NCBI GenBank assembly: GCA_964435575.1
Contig: CAYSZS010000029.1
Location: forward strand, 1-10,972
From: GWB1-39-12 sp964435575
GTDB lineage: Bacteria; Patescibacteriota; Microgenomatia; UBA8517
Length of the DNA: 10,972 nucleotides
Direction: 5' to 3'
Shown: one piece after another, positions 1 to 6,458 of the stretch
Layout: each line of letters starts with the position of its first letter
Numbering within the stretch: the first letter of the stretch is position 1
Made by a program: the position numbers and the translations under genes
Notes under the pieces: generated by a model
What the model was told of the DNA's origin: nothing
Seen by the model: only the letters and a program-made list of their open reading frames with translations
Database searches by the model: none

Positions 1-1265
1 AAAAGATCTGCGGAGTTCCTTCCTGTTTTTGATTAATATTATTGATGTCATCATAGCTGTAATTTGCACTATAAGCACCACCCGCACTTCTTAAGCGATT
101 TATAGCATCATAGGTGTAATTTTGGGTAAGATAGAAAGGATTTGTAGCGGATCTGGCATTATCAGTAATTCTTGTAATATTGCCAATCGGATCGTACTGA
201 TAGGAAAGATTTAGTCTTTCTTCTGGTGCCAGAGTATTTCCACTTATAGCAATCAAGGTTAGTCTCATATTTTCGTCATTATAACGAAAGTTTGCGTTTA
301 CCCCATTTCCATAATCAAAAGAAAGCATCTGGCCGTATTTATTAAATCTGGCATTCGAGGCATAATTGGATAGTCCTACCGCATAGGGGCGATTATAAGT
401 ATGAGTTAATGTTTCTTCGGGAATAGAAACTCCGGGAGTACCAGCTCCTGTACCAGTCGTGCGATTGGTCGTAGTTAGTACTCTGCCTCCCTGATCATAA
501 GCAAACTCGGTTTCAAAAATGGCTGTATTTAATTGAGAATCGGGCATATTAGAAAGCCTGGTTTGGCTTTTGGTAATTCTTCCTCTTTGATCGTATTCAG
601 AAGTAACTTCTTTTATTTTTTGGCCGTTTGCCAGATTGAAAGAAGAGGTGGTACAAAGCCTACCTACTCCATTTGTACAAGTATCGTATACATTTTCCAA
701 AAGAGTTGTACCGTTCACAGTTTTTCTCGTAAGTCTATAGAGATTGTCGTAGGTCAAAACCGAAATTTGTCCCTTGGGATTTGTCTGGCGGACCAAATTA
801 CCCAGAAGATCGTACTCATAGCGCCAGGAGTTGGTATCGCCGCTCATCGAAGGACTCATATCAATATCCCACATCTTGGTTTTTCTGCCTAAACTATCGT
901 ACTCAATTCGGCTGACCGTAGTTCCTAAAGTATCAATTGTCTCGGTTGGAAATCCAAGTACAGGATGATACCTATTCCGAGTTGTATAAGTTCTGGCGGC
1001 ATAAATATCAACTACTCGATTTTCAATAGCTTGCCCGAAAGCATCGCTAACCGAAATTTTCTCGCTGCAGAGTGTCCTTGAGTCTGAATCTTTGCAATTG
1101 GCATCCAGGATTTTTATTTTGAGTGGATCTCCGTCAACCTCGTAAACAGTTTCATTGCGTGTTCCGTCTGGGAAATAAACCCAATTCTGCCTTCCTAGTC
1201 CGTCATAGGTGTAGCGGGTCTTTAATATACCGGGGTCTGTTACAAAATTACGAGTGTCATAAGGA
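1..1265 (-). CDS. RHS/YD-repeat protein, C-terminal continuation after a frame break (partial)
   Basis: From about 1264 down to the left edge the minus strand is open for some 421 codons, in the -1 frame relative to the upstream RHS reading frame. I translated it throughout and found no stop. It consists of YD repeats, for example YTYDGLGRQ, IEYDSLGRK, YEYDLLGNLVRQ, LTYDNLYRLTRK, SEYDQRGRI, FAYDQGGRV and YTYDAINRLRS. In the RHS family such repeats build a beta-strand shell that encloses a C-terminal effector or toxin domain. The family's usual core-terminating motif and variable C-terminus are not reached, so both lie beyond the window. The segment has no start codon context or promoter of its own, and its repeats continue the register of the upstream gene, so it is the broken-off remainder of that gene rather than an independent one. 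Confidence 0.85.
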
Positions 1266-4200
1266 TTTTGGGATATGAATTATATGGCTGGGCAGTATAC
1301 ACCGAACTTGAGTACTCCGCCTGACCCAGGCTATTGTAAGTAGCTGAAGTTAGTAGGTCCCGATATCCTTCGCCCTCAACCGGAATTCCAAGATTTTCCC
1401 ACTGTTCGTGAATCCAAACCTGCCTTGATTGGACCAACTGGCCCAAACCGTTGTAATAACTATGATTTCCCGGTCTAACTCCCGCAGGTCCAACCTCCGA
1501 ATAGTAAGTCGCGCTTCCTACCAGCATCTTAGGCGTATATGTACCGTTCAACAGTTTACCCAAGCCGACAAGACAATTAGTGCTGACGTCGCACGGGCTT
1601 TGTTCATCCTCATTAAAATAATAATACTGGGTCAGGCTGCTGGGTTTGGCGTCGGTATAGTTTTTTCCGGGTAGGTAAGTTCTGATAAGTCTTCCCCAGG
1701 AATCGTAAACGTTGTGAGTTATAGCGTTATTTGCATCCCTAACCGCAAGCGGCAGTCCGCGGTTACCCCCGTAATTGGGGTGGTTTGTTGCCGAAATATT
1801 AAAATCATACGTGGTTGAAACTGTTTGACCCGCGTCATTTGTCACTTGGGTGGGAAATATTTTGTAGATGCCGTCGTAATAGGTAGTCGTTCGTCTTCCG
1901 TAAGGATCGGTCGTTCGAAACACTTGCCAGGGGTAAGTACCGTTATAGGCAATAGTCGATTCGGAGTTGACATTGCCGCCAATCAAAGTTTGGGTTTTAG
2001 TCAACTGACCCCTGTCTCCTAGATTGCCATAAGTCTGGTTATCGTAAAAAATTCTTGTGTGGTTATATCCATTTACAGGATTGCTGCTGCCCATCCAGGA
2101 TTCTTTAGGCAAAGGCAAAATCCATCTGGTCGCATTCGCCGAAGTGTAGTCGCTATAAGAATAACGGGGCGTGTCCGTTGTATCGTCCTGAGACGGGTTG
2201 GTGCAGGAAACTTTTCCCCAGTTTGTTGTTTTGTGGGGATTGGCATAGGCATCTCTGGTACCGTCAAGGTTATTATAATCGGTTGTAGATTTGGTACACA
2301 GAGTTGGACTCGGCATAAAGCTTTTGGCAACACTCTCGGTAGGCAAGACCAAAGATACCTTCGTATTTTGGTTGTAGTTCGGGCAATATGAATTTAACTC
2401 GCTATCTGCAAGTTCGGTTTCGGTGGCAAACATAGGGCCAAAGCGAACCCTATAGCTTTGGATTTCTTCGCTATATTTTGTCGGGTTATCAGCGTCATAT
2501 ACCTGGTTTTTAAAGGCAATCCCTTTCAAGGGGCTGGGCTTGAAACAGGAGGCGGTTTGAATCGCCTGATGGAAGAAAGATTTGGACCTGGCGGCAACGT
2601 CGCTTGCCGAATTTTTCTCATAAACTACAGTTTCCACATCCGGATACCCCAGAAATTCATAACCTTTAAAGGGATTGCTGTTATAGCTAAGGCGACAGTT
2701 GCTTATACAGGTCATGTTTGGATTTCGGTTTGTTCCAGGGCATATATATCTATTGCTGTTTGCAGGATTCGTGCAGCGATAAACATATTCACGCGGATAA
2801 TCCTGCGAACAGTCGGTCCTGCTTCTTGAATCCCAATCACAATTTGTACCGCCACTACAATCCCATTGATGGTTCGTAACTCCGGTATAAGAGTCTCCCG
2901 GACATTTACAACCTGAGGGTACACCCACGCGACAACTGCCGCTTGATGATGCCTTACAACAATTTCTACCATCAAACCAGTACTCCACTTCGCCGTAGCC
3001 GTCGACGTAAGCCAAAGGTGTATTGGTCGAATAATTGAGGGCCGTTCGGAAGCTATTCCCCATTCCGTCGTAATCAATTCTGGCCGCTACTCTATGGGTT
3101 TGGATGTTGTAACGGTGGTCGGTTTTACAAGTCCGCTCTTCAAAATCGATTTTGTCAGGATCGCAGTATTGAACACTTAAGGCGTTTCCTCCTCCCCCGT
3201 CTGTAAAATATTCAAAGACCGTTTTGCCGTTTAAGCCGTTATCCGCTTCACGCAGGAAAAAGTCATTGGGAGTTTGAACCTGGGTTGTACCGCTATCGCT
3301 ATTAAATGATGTCAAAGGACAGCCTCCGCTAAAACCATTACAGTTGGCTCCATAAGAAAAGGTATATGAAGGCAGTCTCTTAGCCGACGCATTCGCCGCA
3401 GGATCGCTGTCCCAAACGGTAATCTTTTTCAAAAGGGAATGAATCGCTTTGCCTCCGACAGGATTATTAGGATCAGGGTGATCGCTGGCTCGGTACCCGT
3501 AAATGTATTCAAAAGTGTAGGCATTTTGTACCTGATTTCTGCTTTTTACCAATATTTTCTTCAACCTATCCGTACTTTTAATGGGCTGCTCGGGCGTAGC
3601 TCTATCGCCCTGGTGAGTTGCCTTATCACTGCGCGGTTCGTATTCGAAAGCCGCTTCGTGCAAGCCGTAGGTAATTTTTGCAGGGTAAACAGCCGAAACG
3701 TATTTTTTACCCTGATAATCTCCGAAAGCAAACCTATCGCTATAAAAGGCTTTGGCTTCGCTATTGGCGTATACGCTCTCGATACTATATAAAGACCATT
3801 TGTAAGTCAGGGCATGCCAACCTTTGAAATCCGAACCGTAAATAAGCCAGGCGCGTGTTCCGTAAGAATTAGTGGTCTCATACAAAGGAAACCAGTCGTT
3901 CCCTGTTCCTTCTGCAAAATAAGAAGCATCAGGATCATTAGCCCGTTTCCAACTTGCCTGTGTTGTCGGAGATCCGAAATAATATTTTGTACCGTCGGGC
4001 ATCGTCGCCGTCCAACTGTAGCGGCAGATATTCATCGACCCATCGCCATAGTTGTGCATCTTACAGCGGGCATATCTTTCCACTTTTACCTTTAAATTCG
4101 GTACCGTCCTCCAGACGCTGTAAGCTCCATCATCGGATTCTTTGGAAAGATTAGCGCTGCCAGAGGGCAAAGATAAAATGAATGTATCATCATTCGGATC

Positions 4201-4920
4201 GTTTAAAGTCCCTTGAGTGTCTCTTGAAATTGAAGCAAATCCGGATAAACCCCAACCCAATCCAACCTGACTTGCCTGTTTCTGATAGGAGTGGCTGGCG
4301 TCATTTCTCCATTTTGTTTCAACTCCGATAAACATATCGTCGATTGCCGATGAAGAATAATTTACCGACAAGCCCGGTACGGAAATTCCCGAACCCTGGG
4401 GTAAACCAATAGGATAGTCGACGGTTGCGGCACCGTTAAACGAATCCGTTCCAAATGCTCTTATTGACGGAAGTGTAACTCTATCCGAGGCGGCATTGAC
4501 TTCGTCGGCTTCAACGGTAGCTTCCTGGAAAGATCCGTCAGGAGCTTCCGTTGGGGCGGGTGTAGCCGTGGGCTCGGTTTGCTTCTTGGAAGATGCCGCA
4601 ACTAGGTGTGAATAATCCTCGCCTGTCACTACCCCGTCATTATTGTAGTCGTAAACCAAATTTTGAGTCTTGAGAGCCTCAAAATAGCCGGGTACCGTCG
4701 GTCTTATGAGCCCCACATTCCTCATTAACCTATAAACCCCGAGACGTCCTAAAAGGGTAGATATGTTTTTCGAGAAGAATATTCCCAAAATAATTAGCGA
4801 AGATAAAAACAGTCCGGAAATGAGTAAAATTATTTTTCTTTTTGAAAGGAACTTCTTAGGAAGTAAATCCTGTGGCAATGTACTGTCTACTTTTACAGGC
4901 AAAGATGGGAGCAGATCCAT
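1240..4920 (-). CDS. Membrane-anchored RHS/YD-repeat surface protein with SpvB-like and dockerin-like segments
   Basis: This is a 1226-residue reading that ends prematurely at a frame break. The N-terminus is cytoplasmic-type (basic KRK near 27-29), followed by a transmembrane anchor at about 29-50. A single dockerin-like calcium-binding loop follows at 91-106 (D-x-N-x-D-G-x-V pattern, DYNNDGVVTGEDY), then a Thr/Pro-rich linker at about 113-130. Residues 150-260 resemble the SpvB/TcB N-terminal domain (NGAATVDYPIGLPQGSG, then LGWGLSGFASISR). The middle is TcB-like, with NGLNGKTVFEY near 562 and FKGYEFLGYPDVETVVYE near 751. A Cys-rich insert at about 654-742 carries 12 cysteines. YD repeats begin past residue about 950. 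By family knowledge this would be a large secreted or surface-tethered protein delivering or housing a C-terminal effector; the ligand and target are unknown. The start lies just downstream of a good promoter, without a Shine-Dalgarno. Confidence 0.85.
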   Translation of the reverse strand: MDLLPSLPVKVDSTLPQDLLPKKFLSKRKIILLISGLFLSSLIILGIFFSKNISTLLGRLGVYRLMRNVGLIRPTVPGYFEALKTQNLVYDYNNDGVVTGEDYSHLVAASSKKQTEPTATPAPTEAPDGSFQEATVEADEVNAASDRVTLPSIRAFGTDSFNGAATVDYPIGLPQGSGISVPGLSVNYSSSAIDDMFIGVETKWRNDASHSYQKQASQVGLGWGLSGFASISRDTQGTLNDPNDDTFILSLPSGSANLSKESDDGAYSVWRTVPNLKVKVERYARCKMHNYGDGSMNICRYSWTATMPDGTKYYFGSPTTQASWKRANDPDASYFAEGTGNDWFPLYETTNSYGTRAWLIYGSDFKGWHALTYKWSLYSIESVYANSEAKAFYSDRFAFGDYQGKKYVSAVYPAKITYGLHEAAFEYEPRSDKATHQGDRATPEQPIKSTDRLKKILVKSRNQVQNAYTFEYIYGYRASDHPDPNNPVGGKAIHSLLKKITVWDSDPAANASAKRLPSYTFSYGANCNGFSGGCPLTSFNSDSGTTQVQTPNDFFLREADNGLNGKTVFEYFTDGGGGNALSVQYCDPDKIDFEERTCKTDHRYNIQTHRVAARIDYDGMGNSFRTALNYSTNTPLAYVDGYGEVEYWFDGRNCCKASSSGSCRVGVPSGCKCPGDSYTGVTNHQWDCSGGTNCDWDSRSRTDCSQDYPREYVYRCTNPANSNRYICPGTNRNPNMTCISNCRLSYNSNPFKGYEFLGYPDVETVVYEKNSASDVAARSKSFFHQAIQTASCFKPSPLKGIAFKNQVYDADNPTKYSEEIQSYRVRFGPMFATETELADSELNSYCPNYNQNTKVSLVLPTESVAKSFMPSPTLCTKSTTDYNNLDGTRDAYANPHKTTNWGKVSCTNPSQDDTTDTPRYSYSDYTSANATRWILPLPKESWMGSSNPVNGYNHTRIFYDNQTYGNLGDRGQLTKTQTLIGGNVNSESTIAYNGTYPWQVFRTTDPYGRRTTTYYDGIYKIFPTQVTNDAGQTVSTTYDFNISATNHPNYGGNRGLPLAVRDANNAITHNVYDSWGRLIRTYLPGKNYTDAKPSSLTQYYYFNEDEQSPCDVSTNCLVGLGKLLNGTYTPKMLVGSATYYSEVGPAGVRPGNHSYYNGLGQLVQSRQVWIHEQWENLGIPVEGEGYRDLLTSATYNSLGQAEYSSSVYTAQPYNSYPKILMTLVIL
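1266..1272 (-). other. Frame break in the RHS gene at CCCAAAA
   Basis: On the coding strand the sequence TATCCCAAAATCC is read as YPKILMTLVIL and then a stop at 1240. Reading the following bases in the -1 frame gives NPYDTRNFVTDPGIL and continues into long YD repeats. One base is therefore missing within or beside the CCC-AAAA run. The zero-frame codons CCC AAA do not form a good -1 slippery heptamer, so a one-base deletion, phase variation or sequencing error is more likely than programmed frameshifting. Confidence 0.8.
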
Positions 4921-4937
4921 TTTTTGGCTATTAATTA

Positions 4938-4966
4938 ATTAAAGACATTTGTGTGAAAAATGTCAA
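4938..4966 (-). promoter_or_regulatory. Sigma70-type promoter for the RHS gene
   Basis: A perfect -35 TTGACA (4961-4966), a 17-base spacer and a -10 TTTAAT (4938-4943) precede the RHS start codon at 4920. The predicted transcript start leaves only about 10 bases of leader, and no Shine-Dalgarno is visible. The -35 box overlaps the rsmI stop codon, so the RHS gene can be transcribed separately from the rsmI unit. Confidence 0.7.
4944..4964. repeat. 7-bp inverted repeat filling the RHS promoter spacer
   Basis: GACATTT (4944-4950) and AAATGTC (4958-4964) are perfect reverse complements separated by 7 bases. They occupy the spacer and part of the -35 box. This could be an operator, or a weak terminator hairpin for rsmI; the bases after it on the minus strand are AT-rich but not a clean T tract. 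The role is unproven. Confidence 0.5.
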
Positions 4967-5736
4967 TAGTGCAACTCTACGACCACAACCATCTCCCCCT
5001 TAATTTTTTCCTTAGATAATTTTTCCTTTACCTTTCTGATCCTTCCTCTGTAAACGGTTTCATGCATTTTTGTCAACTCACGTCCGACAAAAACTCGCAA
5101 ATCGGAACCGAATGCTTTCTCTAGAGTCTCCAAAGTCCTCAGTATTCGAAATGGGCTTTCGTAAAAAACGAATGTACTCATTCGTCCTGAGCTTGTCGAA
5201 GGACCTTTTGAAACCAACTTGATTAACTCGATTAACCGTTTAACTTTCTTCTTAGGCCAGAAACCCAAAAATAAAAATTTGTCTGCACGGAATCCGGAAA
5301 CCGATAAAGCTGCGGTGATGGCTGAAGCACCAGGAATGGGAATAATTTTTAAATCAGGCTTATACGACAAAAGATAATCAATAAGTTCATTTCCCGGATC
5401 GGAAATCCCAGGCGTTCCCGCGTCGGAAACTAGCGCTATATTTTTGCCGTCGAGAAGAAATTTAAGAATTTCAAGCTTCTTTTCTTCACCGGAGTGTTGA
5501 TGGTAGCTAACCAATTTAGCATTTTTCATTTGCCATTTAGCATTTAACGAAGAAAGTAATTTCTTCGTTACTCTTGTATCTTCTGCTAATATTATATCTA
5601 CCTCAGAGAATATCCTAACAGCTCGTAATGTAATATCTTCAAGGTTACCAATGGGGGTAGCAACAACGTACAGAGTTCCCAAACCTTCTCTACCATGGAA
5701 CGTCGCCAAGCTCCGCTTATCACCCTTATTTCCCAT
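4963..5736 (-). CDS. rsmI: 16S rRNA (cytidine(1402)-2'-O)-methyltransferase
   Basis: RsmI uses S-adenosylmethionine to methylate the 2'-hydroxyl of C1402 in 16S rRNA, near the P-site decoding centre. Family motifs are in order: TLYVVATPIGNLEDIT (21-36), AEDTRVTKKLL (51-61), VSDAGTPGISDPG (103-115), IPGASAITAALS (134-145), FLGFWPKK (156-163), FYESPFRI (191-198), GRELTKMHE (218-226) and a C-terminal GEMVVVVE. At 257 residues it is slightly shorter than many homologues. Residues 1-20 precede the usual family start; I kept the ATG at 5736, which overlaps the stop of the upstream four-helix gene by 11 bases and suggests translational coupling. An internal TTG at residue 19 has an AGAAGG sequence that is too close to it. 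Two repeat-derived insertions interrupt the family alignment, at about 65-75 and 178-185; neither removes a motif. Confidence 0.95.
   Translation of the reverse strand: MGNKGDKRSLATFHGREGLGTLYVVATPIGNLEDITLRAVRIFSEVDIILAEDTRVTKKLLSSLNAKWQMKNAKLVSYHQHSGEEKKLEILKFLLDGKNIALVSDAGTPGISDPGNELIDYLLSYKPDLKIIPIPGASAITAALSVSGFRADKFLFLGFWPKKKVKRLIELIKLVSKGPSTSSGRMSTFVFYESPFRILRTLETLEKAFGSDLRVFVGRELTKMHETVYRGRIRKVKEKLSKEKIKGEMVVVVELHY
5184..5204. repeat. REP-like palindrome inserted in frame within rsmI
   Basis: GTCCTGAGCTTGTCGAAGGA followed by C forms a 5-bp stem (GTCCT/AGGAC). The next two opposed positions are a tandem G-A/A-G mismatch, and a further G-C pair lies inside. On the coding strand it reads GPSTSSGR, residues absent from ordinary RsmI at this point, just before FVFYESPFR. 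From memory, closely similar short palindromes are scattered through many bacterial genomes; I see only this one copy here. Confidence 0.6.
5511..5545. repeat. AT-rich direct repeat inside rsmI
   Basis: CCAATTTAGCATTT (5511-5524) and CCATTTAGCATTT (5533-5545) are near-identical direct repeats 22 bases apart. On the coding strand they encode the NAK...NAK part of LNAKWQMKNAKLVSYH. Between the LLS and SYH motifs RsmI normally has about nine residues, and this protein has fourteen, so the repeat looks like a small in-frame expansion in a surface loop. Confidence 0.55.
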
Positions 5737-6286
5737 ATTTCTCTCTGTATTCTACACGTTTCCTGTAAAGTTTCTCGGTTAATCCACCCTCCCTCGTGTG
5801 TTTTTCTTCCAAAGATTTTACAAGTCGATCCTGGAGATAATTTGCCTGGTTAACAAGAGTTATCATTAAGTTGACGGCTTTCTCTTTATCATAAGGGAGA
5901 TCAGGGAAATTAGGGTTATCAGGGAGAGTCGGATTTTTCCTAATTATTTTCCATATCTCCCCTATTTCCCTTATTTCCCTTATCGCCTTCTCCTTCGGCC
6001 AAACCAGAATCTTATTCTGTCTGGCAAATGCAAGATAATCCTTTAGGAGTTCCTCAAGTGAGCCTCTGTTAACACCCGAAAGTTTGATATAGCCTTTTAA
6101 ACTTTCCTGCTTGTACCCTTCTGCTATATTCATCGTGCCCGAACGGGCAGCTTGTTCCATTTGATCATGCGTTCTCGATCTTTTATCAATCCATCTCTTA
6201 CAAAATTCGACCGTGTAATCGTAAATAGGAATAGTAATTTTGTACGCAAGGAGATATTCGTATCCCGCTGCTTTTTTGGCTAACAT
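5726..6286 (-). CDS. Four helix bundle suffix-domain protein (23S rRNA intervening-sequence protein family)
   Basis: This 186-residue protein belongs to the four-helix-bundle family named after proteins encoded in 23S rRNA intervening sequences, specifically the longer 'suffix domain' branch. The core motif is RSRTHDQMEQAARSGTMNIA, with EGY following at about 37-59, and the next helix contains SGVNRGSLEELLKDYLAFAR. The molecular role of the family is unknown; members often form oligomers and sit in variable genome regions. Residues at about 102-133 (IREIREIGEIWK, then LPDNPNFPDLPY) are low-complexity and come from a 9-base repeat present in both orientations. The ATG at 6286 lies two bases past the expected transcript start of an extended -10 promoter, so the message is probably leaderless. 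The 3' end overlaps rsmI by 11 bases. Confidence 0.88.
   Translation of the reverse strand: MLAKKAAGYEYLLAYKITIPIYDYTVEFCKRWIDKRSRTHDQMEQAARSGTMNIAEGYKQESLKGYIKLSGVNRGSLEELLKDYLAFARQNKILVWPKEKAIREIREIGEIWKIIRKNPTLPDNPNFPDLPYDKEKAVNLMITLVNQANYLQDRLVKSLEEKHTREGGLTEKLYRKRVEYREKYGK
5891..5983. repeat. 9-base minisatellite in inverted orientation within the four-helix gene
   Basis: On the coding strand, 5983-5948 holds four 9-base units (ATAAGGGAA twice, ATAGGGGAG, ATATGGAAA) encoding IRE-type triplets. After a 21-base spacer, 5926-5891 holds four units of the reverse complement (CTCCCTGAT, AACCCTAAT, TTCCCTGAT, CTCCCTTAT) encoding LPD/NPN/FPD/LPY. The two arms could pair in the mRNA. Both keep the reading frame because the unit length is a multiple of three. 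Confidence 0.75.
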
Positions 6287-6287
6287 T

Positions 6288-6296
6288 TGCTAAAAT
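6288..6296 (+). promoter_or_regulatory. Extended -10 promoter candidate for the tRNA locus
   Basis: TGCTAAAAT fits an extended -10 element (TGn followed by TAAAAT), with transcription expected near 6303, about 7 bases before the tRNA at 6310. No convincing -35 is seen. It overlaps the start of the divergent four-helix gene. Confidence 0.4.
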
Positions 6297-6303
6297 TGTA
6301 GCA
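6295..6303 (-). promoter_or_regulatory. Extended -10 promoter candidate for the four-helix gene and rsmI
   Basis: On the minus strand TGCTACAAT is an extended -10 (TGn plus TACAAT, 6295-6300). The start codon at 6286 is only 8 bases further on, which implies a leaderless message. With the opposing element it forms TGCTA-AAATTG-TAGCA (6288-6303), a 5-bp inverted repeat serving both directions. Confidence 0.45.
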
Positions 6304-6344
6304 CTTACACGGGGATTAGCGCAGTGGTAGCGCGCCGCGTTCGG

Positions 6345-6458
6345 CCTGCCCGCCGAAGCCCAACGGGGAGTAGTTCAGCAGTAGAACACACGGTTCGGGA
6401 CCGTGAGGTGGGAGGTGCGACTCCTCTCTCCCCGACATGAGATATCGGCGCAGGCGGG
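6345..6458 (+). other. Intron-like insert in the tRNA-Pro anticodon loop
   Basis: The 114-base insert has ends that pair: GCCTGC (6344-6349, first base exonic) with GCAGGC (6450-6455), then a CC bulge, then GCCGA (6352-6356) with TCGGC (6445-6449). On the exon side T40-A60, T41-G59 and C42-G58 (last two digits of 6340-6460) can extend the outer anticodon stem. The helix is capped by the inner tRNA with linkers of 7 and 9 bases. It is too short for a known group I intron core, and no clear 3-4-3 bulge-helix-bulge is visible. Confidence 0.7.
6364..6435 (+). tRNA. Inner tRNA-Pro(CGG)-like cloverleaf nested in the insert
   Basis: This is a 72-base cloverleaf: acceptor CGGGGAG/CTCCCCG, D-stem GTTC/GAAC, anticodon stem CACGG/CCGTG, loop TTCGGGA (anticodon CGG), variable AGGTG, T-stem GGAGG/CCTCT (one G-U) and discriminator A. 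No CCA is encoded; CAT follows. By my count it is identical to the outer tRNA at 49 of 72 positions. The D, anticodon and T stems differ by compensating pairs, so its structure has been maintained and it is not a recent copy. The D-loop is AGCAGTA, lacking the first G of the usual GG, and the T-loop is TGCGACT instead of TTCGAnT. The G18-Psi55 elbow contact is therefore lost. It may be a degenerate tRNA or a structural mimic. Confidence 0.75.

Noticed and set aside
533..892. Plus-strand 119-codon reading
   Set aside because: It lies antisense to continuous YD-repeat coding sequence and has no ribosome site or recognisable motif.
2073..2391. Overlapping readings on both strands inside the RHS gene
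   Set aside because: They are shadows of the long RHS frame, with no coherent motifs or start signals.
5891..5983. CRISPR array
   Set aside because: Units are 9 bases, contiguous and inverted, without spacers.
6364..6435. Two ordinary tandem tRNA genes
   Set aside because: The sequence outside 6364-6435 forms one tRNA only when its two sides are combined; neither side is a tRNA alone.
6345..6458. Group I intron in the tRNA
   Set aside because: 114 bases filled mainly by a tRNA cloverleaf leaves no room for the P3-P9 core.
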